Shown one piece after another: positions 35,201 to 43,326 of a stretch of 51,576 nt of DNA. Where the stretch lies: contig JANYDM010000002.1 of assembly GCA_025363575.1 (NCBI GenBank), forward strand, positions 1-51,576. Direction: 5' to 3'. Both the position numbers and the translations under genes were made by a program. How positions within the stretch are numbered: position 1 is the stretch's first letter; each line of letters starts with the position of its first letter. The DNA comes from Betaproteobacteria bacterium (GTDB lineage Bacteria; Pseudomonadota; Gammaproteobacteria; Burkholderiales; SG8-41). Below the pieces are notes generated by a model that saw only the letters and a list, made by a program, of their open reading frames with translations, searched no databases and was not told where the DNA came from.

Positions 35201-36550
35201 GCGGGGCTGCGCCTTGACGATCGCACGACGGTGATCCCCAACGCGAGCCCGACGCTGTCGCAGAACGGCTCGCGCACCGACGTGGTCTTGCGCCTCGACT
35301 ACAAGCCGACGCAGGCCAAAGATCCGGCCGCGCAAAACGGCCTGGCTCCGTCAGCGAACAACAGCGACTGGGAAGCGTACGCATTCACGCAGGGCACCGC
35401 AGGCAAGAGCGGCGACCGGCCCGACAACAGCCGCATCGGTTTCGGCGGCGCGTACCGCATCAACGACCGTTTCAAACTGGGGGCGGAAGCTTCCGACGGC
35501 TACGGCGGGCTCGGCGGCAAACTGCTCGGCGATTTTCGCTACGACGAGCGTCGCAGCATGTATATCAACTATCTGTCCGAGGCCGATCGCACCGATACCG
35601 CCTATCGCGGCCGTGCTTCATCGTGGGTCACCGGCAGCCGTTACCGCTTCAGCGATCAAGGCAGCGTATTCAGCGAAGAGCGGCTGACCAGCGGCGCCGG
35701 GCCGTCCGGGCTCACGCATGCATACGGCCTGGATCTCGCGCCCAACGATCGCTGGAGCTACGGCATGAAATTCGAGACCGGCAAACTGTCGGACCCGCTG
35801 GCCGGCGATTTCGACCGCCGCGCGATTGCCGCCAATATCGGCTATCACGAAGGCAAGACCAAGTACGCCGGCAATCTCGAATACCGCGTAGAGAACGGGC
35901 CGCTCGACAAGCGCACAACCTGGCTCACGCGCAACTCGCTGGGCTATCAGGTCGATCCCGCGTGGCGCCTGCTCGGCAAGGCCAACTTCTCGGTCAGCAA
36001 CAGTACGCAGGGCGCGCAGTTCAATGCCGACTATACCGAGATGGTCGGCGCTTTCGCTTACCGGCCGGTCGACAACGACCGCTGGAACACGCTGTTCAAG
36101 TACACCTACTTTTACAATCTGCCGTCGCCGGGACAGCTTGCATCGAACGGCGTCGCCGCCGATTATTCGCAAAAGAGCCAGATATTGTCGGTCGACACGA
36201 TCTACAACGTGAAACCGTGGCTATCGGTCGGCGCGAAGTACGCCATGCGCTACGGCGAGCTGCTGCCGTCGAAAACGGCCGGCGACTGGCTCTCCAGCAA
36301 TGCCGACCTGATAGTGCTGCGCGCCGACTTTCACTGGATACGCGAGTGGGACGTCGTCGGCGAGTTGCGGCGTCTCGCCGTGCACGCCGCCGGCGACAGC
36401 CGCAGCGGCGTGCTGCTCGGCGTCTATCGCCACATCGACGACAACATCAAGGTCGGCGTCGGCTATAACTTCACCAATTTCTCAGCCGACCTCACCGATC
36501 AGGGCTACCGCAGCCATGGCTTCTTTCTGAACATGCTGAGCAAGTTCTAA
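32288..36550 (+). CDS. OmpA-domain plus large outer-membrane barrel protein, partner of the giant repeat protein
   Basis: A 1420-residue protein whose ATG overlaps the stop of the giant gene (ATGA). A signal peptide ends near SYAQQ. A Cys cluster follows (C31, C41, C44, C56). Residues about 125-235 are an intact OmpA/MotB peptidoglycan-binding domain with D163 in GYTDN and R185 in LSEARA. Residues about 300-600 look like beta-sandwich domains. From about residue 610 to the end the pattern is that of a large beta-barrel (GAFYLKGKIKGEYLLT, SLYYLRNQDLTMG, YMNYL-like strands), ending GFFLNMLSKF with a terminal Phe. OmpA domain first and barrel last is the reverse of OmpA. It may anchor or export the giant protein; this is inference. 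Confidence 0.85.
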   Translation: MMRAWRIGLVFIPLACGTGSYAQQNAAEAVCSAESSEAQVCETCDKPATEPRTAVCGGGERGAMLDHSQTRVVEPANNVENSTAYAAPSRSTLHDMQIMRESITTLPQRAPAHAETISDTSAGASFVSGSAQLTPAARARLDEIAQKLRGKTKLRIAVTGYTDNVPLAAATRGRFADNRALSEARAYAVAKYLQKALALPAQAMTIRGEGENQPVGDNASEDGRARNRRTEISAWHDVMVESPAPAPVVTQGPPVEKLVAKPQCANTPVTGAAPFRITVDGESMDTTATGEADRQRCVDVALERADIQVRYDPMNVVPALNATAFPATVSVGDKVTFSTYSNYVLWIARAEIRVFDKGQSPQQTPLAVVAATANGTAEWTPPGPIGRELFYVLRVYARDGRFDETTLKKFAMTDRMRPLGDEQAKHRELLTAYGENSLRLRNIPVAGGSITVNGKNIKPNQQVQALGITVPVDSQGKFALRQIMPAGPHRVVVDVREANGRGYTFERNLTIADRDWFYIAVADLTASTDRTSGPAQIVTGDTTHYNNSTTIDGRGAFYLKGKIKGEYLLTASADTQEQPLKNLFSNFASKDPQYLLRRIDPNLYYPVYGDDSTTVDDAPTQGKFFVRLEKGDSHVMWGNFQTRLTGTEFTQFNRGLYGAGAHWTSDATTKFGEKRSTFDGFAADPGTVQSREEFRGTGGSLYYLRNQDLTMGAERLWVEVRDRDSGIVIQTKQLIASQDYEINYFQGRVILRDALSSVADGTGLVQTSSLAGHPVYLVVTYEYVPGFSAVANLTTGGRASHWFNDHFRIGATAFRQGETGAQQRLGGLDTTLRYKPGTYIKAEIARSDGPGTATLTSPTGGFTFNQIQSNGAAAGAQRIEAATDLSELAEFGLGGKGRANVYWQNRQNGFSGPGQITTLEGVMQRGGAFDIAVGPNTAVVGKADERIAASQSLQTGEVGLRQRLNPNWSATAGLRLDDRTTVIPNASPTLSQNGSRTDVVLRLDYKPTQAKDPAAQNGLAPSANNSDWEAYAFTQGTAGKSGDRPDNSRIGFGGAYRINDRFKLGAEASDGYGGLGGKLLGDFRYDERRSMYINYLSEADRTDTAYRGRASSWVTGSRYRFSDQGSVFSEERLTSGAGPSGLTHAYGLDLAPNDRWSYGMKFETGKLSDPLAGDFDRRAIAANIGYHEGKTKYAGNLEYRVENGPLDKRTTWLTRNSLGYQVDPAWRLLGKANFSVSNSTQGAQFNADYTEMVGAFAYRPVDNDRWNTLFKYTYFYNLPSPGQLASNGVAADYSQKSQILSVDTIYNVKPWLSVGAKYAMRYGELLPSKTAGDWLSSNADLIVLRADFHWIREWDVVGELRRLAVHAAGDSRSGVLLGVYRHIDDNIKVGVGYNFTNFSADLTDQGYRSHGFFLNMLSKF

Positions 36551-36595
36551 AGTCATTCCGGCGCGCGCGGGCGAGGATCCCGCAGATACGCGCGG

Positions 36596-36601
36596 TATAC
36601 T
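36596..36601 (+). promoter_or_regulatory. Putative -10 element giving a near-leaderless lutB mRNA
   Basis: TATACT lies ten bases before the lutB ATG. Transcription would begin about 36608, leaving a leader of only a few bases. No Shine-Dalgarno sequence precedes the ATG and no clear -35 is seen. Confidence 0.35.
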
Positions 36602-36611
36602 AGCGCCCACC

Positions 36612-38012
36612 ATGCAAGTCTCATCGATGCATTTCAAGGCGCGCGCCGGCGTCAAGCTCGCCGACGTGAAGCTGCAGGCCGCGCTTCGAAAGCTGCAGGG
36701 CAATTTCGTCAAGGGGCGCGCCGACCGCGTCGCGGAGCTCGAAGATTACGAGGCGCTGCGCACGCATGCGGCCGCGATCCGCGACCGCGCACTCGACAAT
36801 CTCGACGTCTATCTCGAGGAATTCGAAAAAAACGCGACCGCGCGCGGCGCCGTCGTGCACTGGGCCGAAACGACCGCTGACGTTAACCGCATCGTTTGCG
36901 AGCTGGCGTCGCGATACAGTGTAAAGAAAGCGGTCAAATCGAAGTCGATGGTCAGTGAAGAGTGCGCGCTCAACGATGCTCTCGAGGCGGCCGGCGTCGA
37001 GGTCGTCGAAACCGATCTCGGCGAATACATATTGCAGCTCGCGAAGGAGCCGCCGTCGCACATTATCGCGCCGGTGATTCACAAGGGGCGCGACGAAGTT
37101 TCGGACCTGTTCGCCGAAAAGCATCAGCGGTCGCGCAAGACCGACATCACGGAGCTCACGCACGAGGCGCGTGAAATGCTGCGCGGCCACTTCCTGACGG
37201 CGGACATGGGCATCTCGGGCGCGAATTTTATCGTCGCCGAAACCGGCACGACGCTGATCGTCACCAACGAAGGCAACGGCCGCATGACGACCACGCTGCC
37301 GCGCGTGCACGTTGCGATCACCGGCATCGAGAAAGTCGTGCCGACGCTCGAAGACGTCGCGACTTTGCTCAGATTGTTGCCGCGGCATGCAACCGGGCAG
37401 ACGATATCGAATTACGTCTCGCTGACCACTGGCATTAAAGATTCACAAGACAATTTCGGCGCCGAGCACTTTCACATTATTCTGCTCGATGCCGGCCGCA
37501 CCAAGCTGATCGGCAGCGACATGCAGGAGATGCTGCGCTGCATACGCTGCGGCGCGTGCATGAACCACTGTCCGGTGTATCAGAATGTGGGCGGCCACGC
37601 TTACGGCTGGGTGTATCCGGGCCCCATGGGATCGATACTGACGCCTACTTATATCGGGATCGAAAACGCGCTCGATCTGCCGCAGGCGTCCACCTTCTGC
37701 AATCAGTGCGGCGTCGTGTGCCCGGTCAAGATCCCGTTGCCAGATTTGATGCGCAAGCTGCGCGAGAAGCAAGTCGAGCGCGGATTGCGGCCTTGGCATG
37801 AGCGGACGGCGTTGCAAGTGTGGAGCTGGCTTGCGCTGAGGCCTGCTTTCTATGCGGCGGCGAGTGCCATCGGCGTCAGAATGCTTAAATTGCTCGGCGG
37901 CAGTACCAGCCTGATACATTACCTGCCGTTCGGCCGGAGCTGGACGGCAGGGCGCGACATGCCCGCGCCGCCGGGCAGGACTTTTCGTGAATTGTATGGA
38001 GAACGCAAATGA
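36612..38012 (+). CDS. lutB: LutB-type iron-sulfur subunit of L-lactate oxidation
   Basis: A 466-residue protein matching LutB/YkgF. Two ferredoxin-like cluster motifs are CIRCGACMNHCPVY (about residues 311-324) and FCNQCGVVCPVKIP (about 361-374). Before them come the DUF162-like region (GISGANFIVAETGTTLIVTNEGNGR) and the typical RLLPRHATGQTISNYVS. It acts with LutA and LutC in oxidising L-lactate to pyruvate in the cytoplasm. There is no ribosome site; translation may be leaderless. Its stop overlaps the mmsA start (ATGA). Confidence 0.93.
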   Translation: MQVSSMHFKARAGVKLADVKLQAALRKLQGNFVKGRADRVAELEDYEALRTHAAAIRDRALDNLDVYLEEFEKNATARGAVVHWAETTADVNRIVCELASRYSVKKAVKSKSMVSEECALNDALEAAGVEVVETDLGEYILQLAKEPPSHIIAPVIHKGRDEVSDLFAEKHQRSRKTDITELTHEAREMLRGHFLTADMGISGANFIVAETGTTLIVTNEGNGRMTTTLPRVHVAITGIEKVVPTLEDVATLLRLLPRHATGQTISNYVSLTTGIKDSQDNFGAEHFHIILLDAGRTKLIGSDMQEMLRCIRCGACMNHCPVYQNVGGHAYGWVYPGPMGSILTPTYIGIENALDLPQASTFCNQCGVVCPVKIPLPDLMRKLREKQVERGLRPWHERTALQVWSWLALRPAFYAAASAIGVRMLKLLGGSTSLIHYLPFGRSWTAGRDMPAPPGRTFRELYGERK

Positions 38013-39535
38013 ACAAACCGGTCGAACTTAAAACCGTGCCGTCCGTCCCGCTGTGGATAGACGGCAAGCAGAAAACCGCGTCGAGCGCGCGCGCAGGCGA
38101 CATTACGAACCCCGCGACAGGGCAGGTCACCAAAAGAGTGCCGTTCTGCAATGCCGCCGACATCGATGCCGCGGTGCAGTCCGCGCAACGTGCGTTCCCG
38201 GCCTGGCGCGATACGCCGCCGCTGCGCCGCGCGCGCATCCTCATGCGCTTTCGCGAGTTGCTCGATGCGAACAAGGACGAGCTGGCAAAGCTGATTACCG
38301 CGGAGCACGGCAAGACGCTGGCGGACGCCGCCGGCTCGGTGCAGCGCGGCGTCGAAGTCGTCGAATTCGCGATGGGCATACCGCATCTCGTCAAAGGCGA
38401 ATACAGCGAAGAAGTCGGCACCGGCGTCGACTGTCATTCGGTGCGCCAGCCGCTCGGTGTCTGCGCGGGCATCACGCCATTTAATTTTCCGGTGATGGTG
38501 CCGCTGTGGATGTTTCCGGTGGCGCTCGCCTGCGGCAATACGTTCATTCTGAAACCGTCGGAGAAAGTGCCGTCGGCTTCCATGCTGATGGCCGAATTAC
38601 TGAAACAAGCCGGCCTGCCCGACGGCGTTTTCAACGTCGTGCACGGCGACAAGGACGCGGTCGACGCGCTGCTCAATCATCCCGGCATCAAAGCGATTTC
38701 CTTCGTCGGCTCGACACCGATTGCGAAATACATTTATGAAACCGCGGCGAAGAACGGCAAGCGCGTGCAGGCGCTGGGCGGCGCGAAGAATCATGCGGTT
38801 GTGCTGCCGGACGCCGACTTCGAATTCGCCGCTGACGCGCTGATTGGCGCTGCCTACGGCTCGGCGGGCGAACGTTGCATGGCAATTTCGGCGGTGGTGG
38901 CGGTAGGCGAGTCCGCCGACCCGCTGATCGCCAAGCTGAAGGACAAAGCATTGAAACTCAAGATCGGCGCGGGCGACAGCAAAGTCGATGGCAAAGAGAT
39001 GGACATGGGGCCGCTCGTTACCAAGGTCCATCGCGACAAAGTCGCGGGCTACGTCGACAAAGGCATTGCCGAAGGCGCGAAGCTGGTACTCGATGGCCGC
39101 ACGCACCAAAGCAGCGGTGGCGGATTTTTCCTCGGCGCCTCGCTGTTTGACAACGTCACGCCCGAGATGACCATATACAAGGACGAGATATTCGGGCCGG
39201 TGCTGATCGTTCTGCGCGTGAAGACGCTCGACGAGGCGATCCGCATGATCAACGCGAATCAGTATGCCAACGGCACCGCGGTGTTTACGCGCTCCGGCGG
39301 CGCCGCGCGCAAGTTCGAGCGCGAGATCGAAGTCGGTATGGTCGGCGTCAACGTGCCTATCCCGGTGCCGATTGCGTTCTACTCGTTCGGCGGCTGGCGC
39401 GCGTCGCTGTTCGGCGATCAACACGTGCACGGCATGGAAGGCGTGCGCTTCTACACCCGCAATAAGGTCGTCACCACGCGCTGGCCGGATGCGAACGCGC
39501 TGCCGCAGGGTTTCAATATGCCCACACTCGGCTGA
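38009..39535 (+). CDS. mmsA: CoA-acylating methylmalonate-semialdehyde dehydrogenase
   Basis: A 508-residue aldehyde dehydrogenase of the MmsA type, converting methylmalonate or malonate semialdehyde plus CoA to propionyl- or acetyl-CoA with NAD. Signatures are GVCAGITPFNFPVMVPLWMFP, FVGSTPIAKYIYE, LGGAKNHAVVLPDAD, the catalytic Cys in GERCMAIS, EIFGPVL, VGVNVPIPVP and GDQHVHGMEGVRFYTRNKVVT, which distinguish MmsA from other aldehyde dehydrogenases. It sits between lutB and lutC and is translationally coupled to lutB, so lactate and semialdehyde oxidation are probably co-expressed. Valine, inositol or beta-alanine catabolism are possible sources of substrate. Confidence 0.95.
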   Translation: MNKPVELKTVPSVPLWIDGKQKTASSARAGDITNPATGQVTKRVPFCNAADIDAAVQSAQRAFPAWRDTPPLRRARILMRFRELLDANKDELAKLITAEHGKTLADAAGSVQRGVEVVEFAMGIPHLVKGEYSEEVGTGVDCHSVRQPLGVCAGITPFNFPVMVPLWMFPVALACGNTFILKPSEKVPSASMLMAELLKQAGLPDGVFNVVHGDKDAVDALLNHPGIKAISFVGSTPIAKYIYETAAKNGKRVQALGGAKNHAVVLPDADFEFAADALIGAAYGSAGERCMAISAVVAVGESADPLIAKLKDKALKLKIGAGDSKVDGKEMDMGPLVTKVHRDKVAGYVDKGIAEGAKLVLDGRTHQSSGGGFFLGASLFDNVTPEMTIYKDEIFGPVLIVLRVKTLDEAIRMINANQYANGTAVFTRSGGAARKFEREIEVGMVGVNVPIPVPIAFYSFGGWRASLFGDQHVHGMEGVRFYTRNKVVTTRWPDANALPQGFNMPTLG

Positions 39536-39550
39536 GCAGAGCGTCAACCG

Positions 39551-39630
39551 GAGTGAGGAGCGAGGATTGAGGATGGAGCAAGTGCACACGGCCTGATTCC
39601 CTCAATCCTCGCTCCTCAATCCTCAATCCT
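39551..39630. repeat. Inverted repeat with AGGATTG/GAGGAG words, inside the lut-mmsA operon
   Basis: The left arm (39551-39578, GAGTGAGGAGCGAGGATTGAGGA) and right arm (39600-39630, CTCAATCCTCGCTCCTCAATCCTCAATCCT split over its length) are inverted copies around a 21-base spacer. The right arm ends four bases before the lutC ATG, so the lutC ribosome site is replaced by repeat sequence. In RNA the arms would form a stable hairpin of more than 20 bp. Confidence 0.88.
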
Positions 39631-39634
39631 AAAA

Positions 39635-40303
39635 ATGTCCGCTCGCGACAACATTCTTTCCCGCATTCGCGCCGCGCAGGGCAGAAGCGGCACGCCCGGT
39701 GTCCTCGAACGCTCAGCAGCTGCTGCGCACATCGGTGCACATCATGCGGGTCCGCGACCGCAAGTCGCGTGGGAAGCGGTTGCGCGATTCACCGACTGCG
39801 CGGTGAAGCTATCGACCTCGCTCGATAACGTCGGCACTTTTGCCGACGTGCCGCAAGCGGTCGCGCGTTATCTCGAGCAAAACAAGCTGCCGAAAAACGC
39901 GGTGTGCTGGCCCGAGCTGTTCGAGCTCGAATGGCAGGCCGCCGGCATCGAAGTTGAATCGCGCGCCGCAGAAGGTTCCGACCTCGTCGGCATCACCGGC
40001 GCGTTTTGCGCGATCGCCGAAACGGGCACGCTGATGACGTTGTCCGGTCCGCGCACGCCGGCCACGACCAGCCTCTTGCCGGAGACGCATATCGCCGTGG
40101 TTCGCGCCGACCGCATCGTGCGCGGCATGGAAGACGCGTGGCAACTCCTGCGCGACGAACGCGGGACGAATTTCATGCCGCGCGCGGTCAATTTCATCTC
40201 CGGCCCTTCGCGTACGGCGGACATCGAGCAGACACTGGTGTTGGGCGCTCATGGCCCGTATCGCGTCCACGTCGTGCTGGTCGGGCGCACCGCTCGCAGC
40301 TGA
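39635..40303 (+). CDS. lutC: LutC-type subunit of L-lactate oxidation
   Basis: A 222-residue DUF162 protein matching LutC/YkgG, the third subunit of the L-lactate oxidising complex. Typical features are the start SARDNILSRIRAA, the segment DLVGITGAFCAIAETGTLM, LLPETHIAVV, and the closing NFISGPSRTADIEQTLVLGAHGP. No Shine-Dalgarno sequence precedes the ATG; the arm of an inverted repeat occupies that place. It is 99 bp downstream of mmsA. Confidence 0.93.
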   Translation: MSARDNILSRIRAAQGRSGTPGVLERSAAAAHIGAHHAGPRPQVAWEAVARFTDCAVKLSTSLDNVGTFADVPQAVARYLEQNKLPKNAVCWPELFELEWQAAGIEVESRAAEGSDLVGITGAFCAIAETGTLMTLSGPRTPATTSLLPETHIAVVRADRIVRGMEDAWQLLRDERGTNFMPRAVNFISGPSRTADIEQTLVLGAHGPYRVHVVLVGRTARS

Positions 40304-40307
40304 TCCC

Positions 40308-40332
40308 GCTCCGCAGATTCCTTTCGCGGAGC
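40308..40332 (+). terminator. Possible intrinsic terminator after lutC
   Basis: GCTCCGC (40308-40314) pairs with GCGGAGC (40326-40332) around an 11-base loop, followed by TTACATTT, a broken T tract. Confidence 0.45.
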
Positions 40333-40541
40333 TTACATTTGGTAACGTAAAGCAGCCTTGATCTGGCGCATTACGGCTGCATATACAGCGGAAGGTTCCA
40401 CGTCGGCACTCAATCCGGCCAAGCATGCGGATGCCAGGTGGATCGCAGCAACTTTTTTGCCCGGGCCGTGTCCTAAGCTCTGTCCAGGCACGGCGCGAGG
40501 GTAAATAACGTGTGCCAAAAATTACTAAGGAGCAACCAGTT

Positions 40542-42014
40542 ATGAAACAGAAATTGCTGTTGCGCAGTTTGATTGCCGCGGGAATCATTTCCGGCGCGAC
40601 CCTCGGGGGCTACATCGCCCAGACGGCGTCCAATGTATACCCCGCCAGTGCCGCCGGTTCGCCCGTCGCGGCGGCGACCGTTGCCGCCATGCAGCCTGGC
40701 GCGCGTGTCGCGGTGCCTGATTTCACCAGCATCGTCGATGAAAACGGCGCAGCCGTCGTCAATATCAGCGTCACCGGCAAAGCGCAGAAGGCCGCCGCCG
40801 GCCAGCTGCCGGGGCAGGATCCGAACGATCCTTTCTCTGAATTCTTCAAGCAATTCCGCGGCCAGATGCCGCAACAGCAGGGGCCGACGCACGGCCTCGG
40901 TTCGGGCTTCATCGTGCGCGCAGACGGCCTGATACTCACCAACGCGCACGTCGTAGCCGATGCGAGCGAAGTGATGGTCAAGCTCACCGACAAGCGCGAG
41001 TACCGAGCCAAGGTCCTCGGCATCGACAAGCCGAGCGATGTCGCAGTCATCAAGATCGAGGCGGGCAGCAACCTGCCGGTGGTCAAGCTCGACCGTGCCG
41101 ACGACGTCAAAGTCGGTGAATGGGTGCTGGCCATCGGCTCGCCGTTCGGGTTCGACAATTCAGTGACTTCCGGCATCGTGAGCGCGAAAGCGCGTGCGTT
41201 GCCCGGCGACTCCTATGTGCCGTTCATCCAGACCGACGTCGCGGTGAATCCCGGCAATTCTGGCGGGCCGCTGTTCAACATGAAAGGCGAAGTCATCGGC
41301 ATCAATTCGCAGATTTACAGCCGGTCCGGCGGCTATCAGGGCGTGTCGTTCGCGGTGCCGATCGACGTTGCGCTGAGAGTGCAGGATCAGCTGCTGAAAA
41401 ACGGCAAGGTCACGCGCGGCCGCCTCGGGATCGGTATTCAGGACGTGAATCAGGCGCTGGCGGAATCGTTCGGCCTGCAAAAGCCCGCCGGCGCGCTCGT
41501 CAGCTCGATCGATAAGGACGGCCCGGCCGCCAAAGCCGGGCTGCAGCCAGGCGACGTGATCGTGCGCTTTAACGACAAAGAGGTCAGCACGTCTTCGCAA
41601 CTGCCGGTGCTGGTCGCCAATACGGTGCCCGGCGTGGTCGCGAAGCTCGAAGTGATGCGCAAAGGCGAGCTCAAGCGCATCGACGCGACGGTCGGCGAAT
41701 TGAAAGAAGACAAACTCGCGGCCGCCGCGCCGGATTCTCCGGCAGAGCAGGGCCGTTTGGGCGTGGCTGTGCGTCCATTGACCCGCGAAGAGCAGGGTCA
41801 GGTCGGCGTGACCGGCGGTCTGGTAGTCGAAAGCGCGACCGGCGCGGCGGCGAGCGCGGGCATCCAACAGGGCGATGTGATCCTGTCGGTCAACAACACG
41901 CCGGTGAAAACGGTCGAGCAGCTGAAGCAATCGATTGCGAAAGCGGGCAAGCGCGTCGCGCTGCTTGTGCAACGCGAGGAAGCCAAGATCTACGTGCCGG
42001 TCGAGTTAGGCTGA
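40542..42014 (+). CDS. degP: DegP/HtrA (Do family) periplasmic serine protease
   Basis: A 490-residue envelope-stress protease and chaperone. A long N-terminal hydrophobic segment is followed by an Ala-rich stretch, suggesting a signal peptide or anchor. The catalytic triad is H136 (TNAHVV), D166 (SDVAVI) and S240 (GNSGGPL). Two PDZ domains follow (about 275-370 and 395-490). The LA-loop-like region is Gln/Pro-rich (DPFSEFFKQFRGQMPQQQ). AAGGAG lies nine bases before ATG 40542; an upstream in-frame GTG (40512) has no site. It resembles the MucD/DegQ type of beta- and gammaproteobacteria. A bidirectional terminator follows. Confidence 0.95.
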   Translation: MKQKLLLRSLIAAGIISGATLGGYIAQTASNVYPASAAGSPVAAATVAAMQPGARVAVPDFTSIVDENGAAVVNISVTGKAQKAAAGQLPGQDPNDPFSEFFKQFRGQMPQQQGPTHGLGSGFIVRADGLILTNAHVVADASEVMVKLTDKREYRAKVLGIDKPSDVAVIKIEAGSNLPVVKLDRADDVKVGEWVLAIGSPFGFDNSVTSGIVSAKARALPGDSYVPFIQTDVAVNPGNSGGPLFNMKGEVIGINSQIYSRSGGYQGVSFAVPIDVALRVQDQLLKNGKVTRGRLGIGIQDVNQALAESFGLQKPAGALVSSIDKDGPAAKAGLQPGDVIVRFNDKEVSTSSQLPVLVANTVPGVVAKLEVMRKGELKRIDATVGELKEDKLAAAAPDSPAEQGRLGVAVRPLTREEQGQVGVTGGLVVESATGAAASAGIQQGDVILSVNNTPVKTVEQLKQSIAKAGKRVALLVQREEAKIYVPVELG

Positions 42015-42053
42015 TTCAAGGCTCGTCTGAAGCGCAGCACAGCAGTAGAAAAA

Positions 42054-42076
42054 GGCCGCCTCCGGGCGGCCTTTTT
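42054..42076. terminator. Bidirectional intrinsic terminator
   Basis: GGCCGCC, a TCCG loop and GGCGGCC are flanked by AAAAA on the left and TTTTT on the right, so it can stop transcription from both the protease gene and the convergent antiporter gene. Confidence 0.93.
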
Positions 42077-42090
42077 ATTCGCGAGTCAGT

Positions 42091-43326
42091 TCATGTGACG
42101 AGCAGCCTCAACCGCGCGGCGACCCAGCGCGTGGTCGTCGCCTGGATCAGGATGGTCATCAGGATAGCAATAAAAGTGACAGCCGCGATCACGGGCGCGC
42201 CCGGGGCGCCCATGCCCAGCAGCATGCCCGCGAGAGCGCCGGGAACCACGCCGGTTTCGCGCGTCCAGCACATGAACAGCATTTCGCGCCATGTCCAGCG
42301 CGCGCGCCGGTCGGGCAATGCGCACGCGAACACGGCGGCCGGCCGCGCGACCAGCATGAGGACCGCGACGACAATGACGCCGCCGGCCCAGTGCTCGCGG
42401 ACGAGGGCAAAATCCACCTGCGAGCCGAGCAGGATAAAGATGAACACGCGCGCAATGAACGACGAGGTCAGGATGAACGCCTCGAGTTGCCGCTCGTCCG
42501 CGGGTTTCATGGAGAAGCCGAAGGCGTCCTTGTTGCCGATGACGATGCCGCAGACAAATACCGCCATAAAGCCGCTCGCGTGCAAAAAGTCCGCGCCAAG
42601 CCATCCAAGCGCGACCGCTGTAAGCGAAACGACGGACGCGTATCCGGCAAGGGCGCCATGTCTTTCGTGCGCGATGACTAAAGCGGACAGATAACCCAGC
42701 AGGCCGCCGACCGCGATGCCGGCGCCGGCTTGCCACAGGAGGCCCGCGATGGCGCCGACAGTGGAAGATTCGCCGTGCCCGCCCGCCGCCGCGAGCACTG
42801 CAAACGTCAGGATCGCGCTGGTAGCGTCGTTGAAGGCCGATTCGCTCATCACGGTCTGCGCCACGCGGTCCCTGATCTTGACCTGGCGGAAGACCGGCAC
42901 CAGAGTGGCAGGGTCAGTCGCCGCGATAACGGCGGCCAGCAGCAGCGCGACGACGGGCGTGAGACCGAGCGCCCAGTGCGCGGCGAGCCCGGTAATTGCG
43001 GCGGTAATAAGGACACCGAACGTCGCCAGCGCGGTGATTGTGATCCACACATTCTTCAGCACGCTGAAACGCAGCGCGGCGCCGCCGTCGAACAGGATGT
43101 ATGAGGCGCCGAATATGAGGATCAGCTGATTCAGCGGCGAATCGGCGCGTACGTCGATCCAGCCGGCGACAGCGGGGCCGAGGACGATGCCCGCGATAAG
43201 CAATATCGCCACGTCAGGCACGCGGGTGCGCCGCGCGAGGAGGCCGCAAACGAGACCGGCCGCGATGATGATGCCGAAGACGGCCAGGACGTGCTTGGCC
43301 GCCGCGAGCGAGGCAGATACTTCCAT
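42091..43326 (-). CDS. Cation/proton antiporter (CPA1/NhaP type)
   Basis: A 411-residue integral membrane protein with about 12 helices. Family motifs are LLIAGIVLGP, YILFDGGAALR, ATDPATLVPVF (residues 136-146, the unwound-helix region) and SESAFNDATSA with the ion-binding Asn-Asp pair N166-D167, typical of electroneutral CPA1 exchangers. The C-terminal cytosolic tail is very short, without a regulatory domain. It exchanges Na+ or K+ for H+ across the inner membrane. It stands alone, convergent with degP. Confidence 0.88.
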   Translation of the reverse strand: MEVSASLAAAKHVLAVFGIIIAAGLVCGLLARRTRVPDVAILLIAGIVLGPAVAGWIDVRADSPLNQLILIFGASYILFDGGAALRFSVLKNVWITITALATFGVLITAAITGLAAHWALGLTPVVALLLAAVIAATDPATLVPVFRQVKIRDRVAQTVMSESAFNDATSAILTFAVLAAAGGHGESSTVGAIAGLLWQAGAGIAVGGLLGYLSALVIAHERHGALAGYASVVSLTAVALGWLGADFLHASGFMAVFVCGIVIGNKDAFGFSMKPADERQLEAFILTSSFIARVFIFILLGSQVDFALVREHWAGGVIVVAVLMLVARPAAVFACALPDRRARWTWREMLFMCWTRETGVVPGALAGMLLGMGAPGAPVIAAVTFIAILMTILIQATTTRWVAARLRLLVT

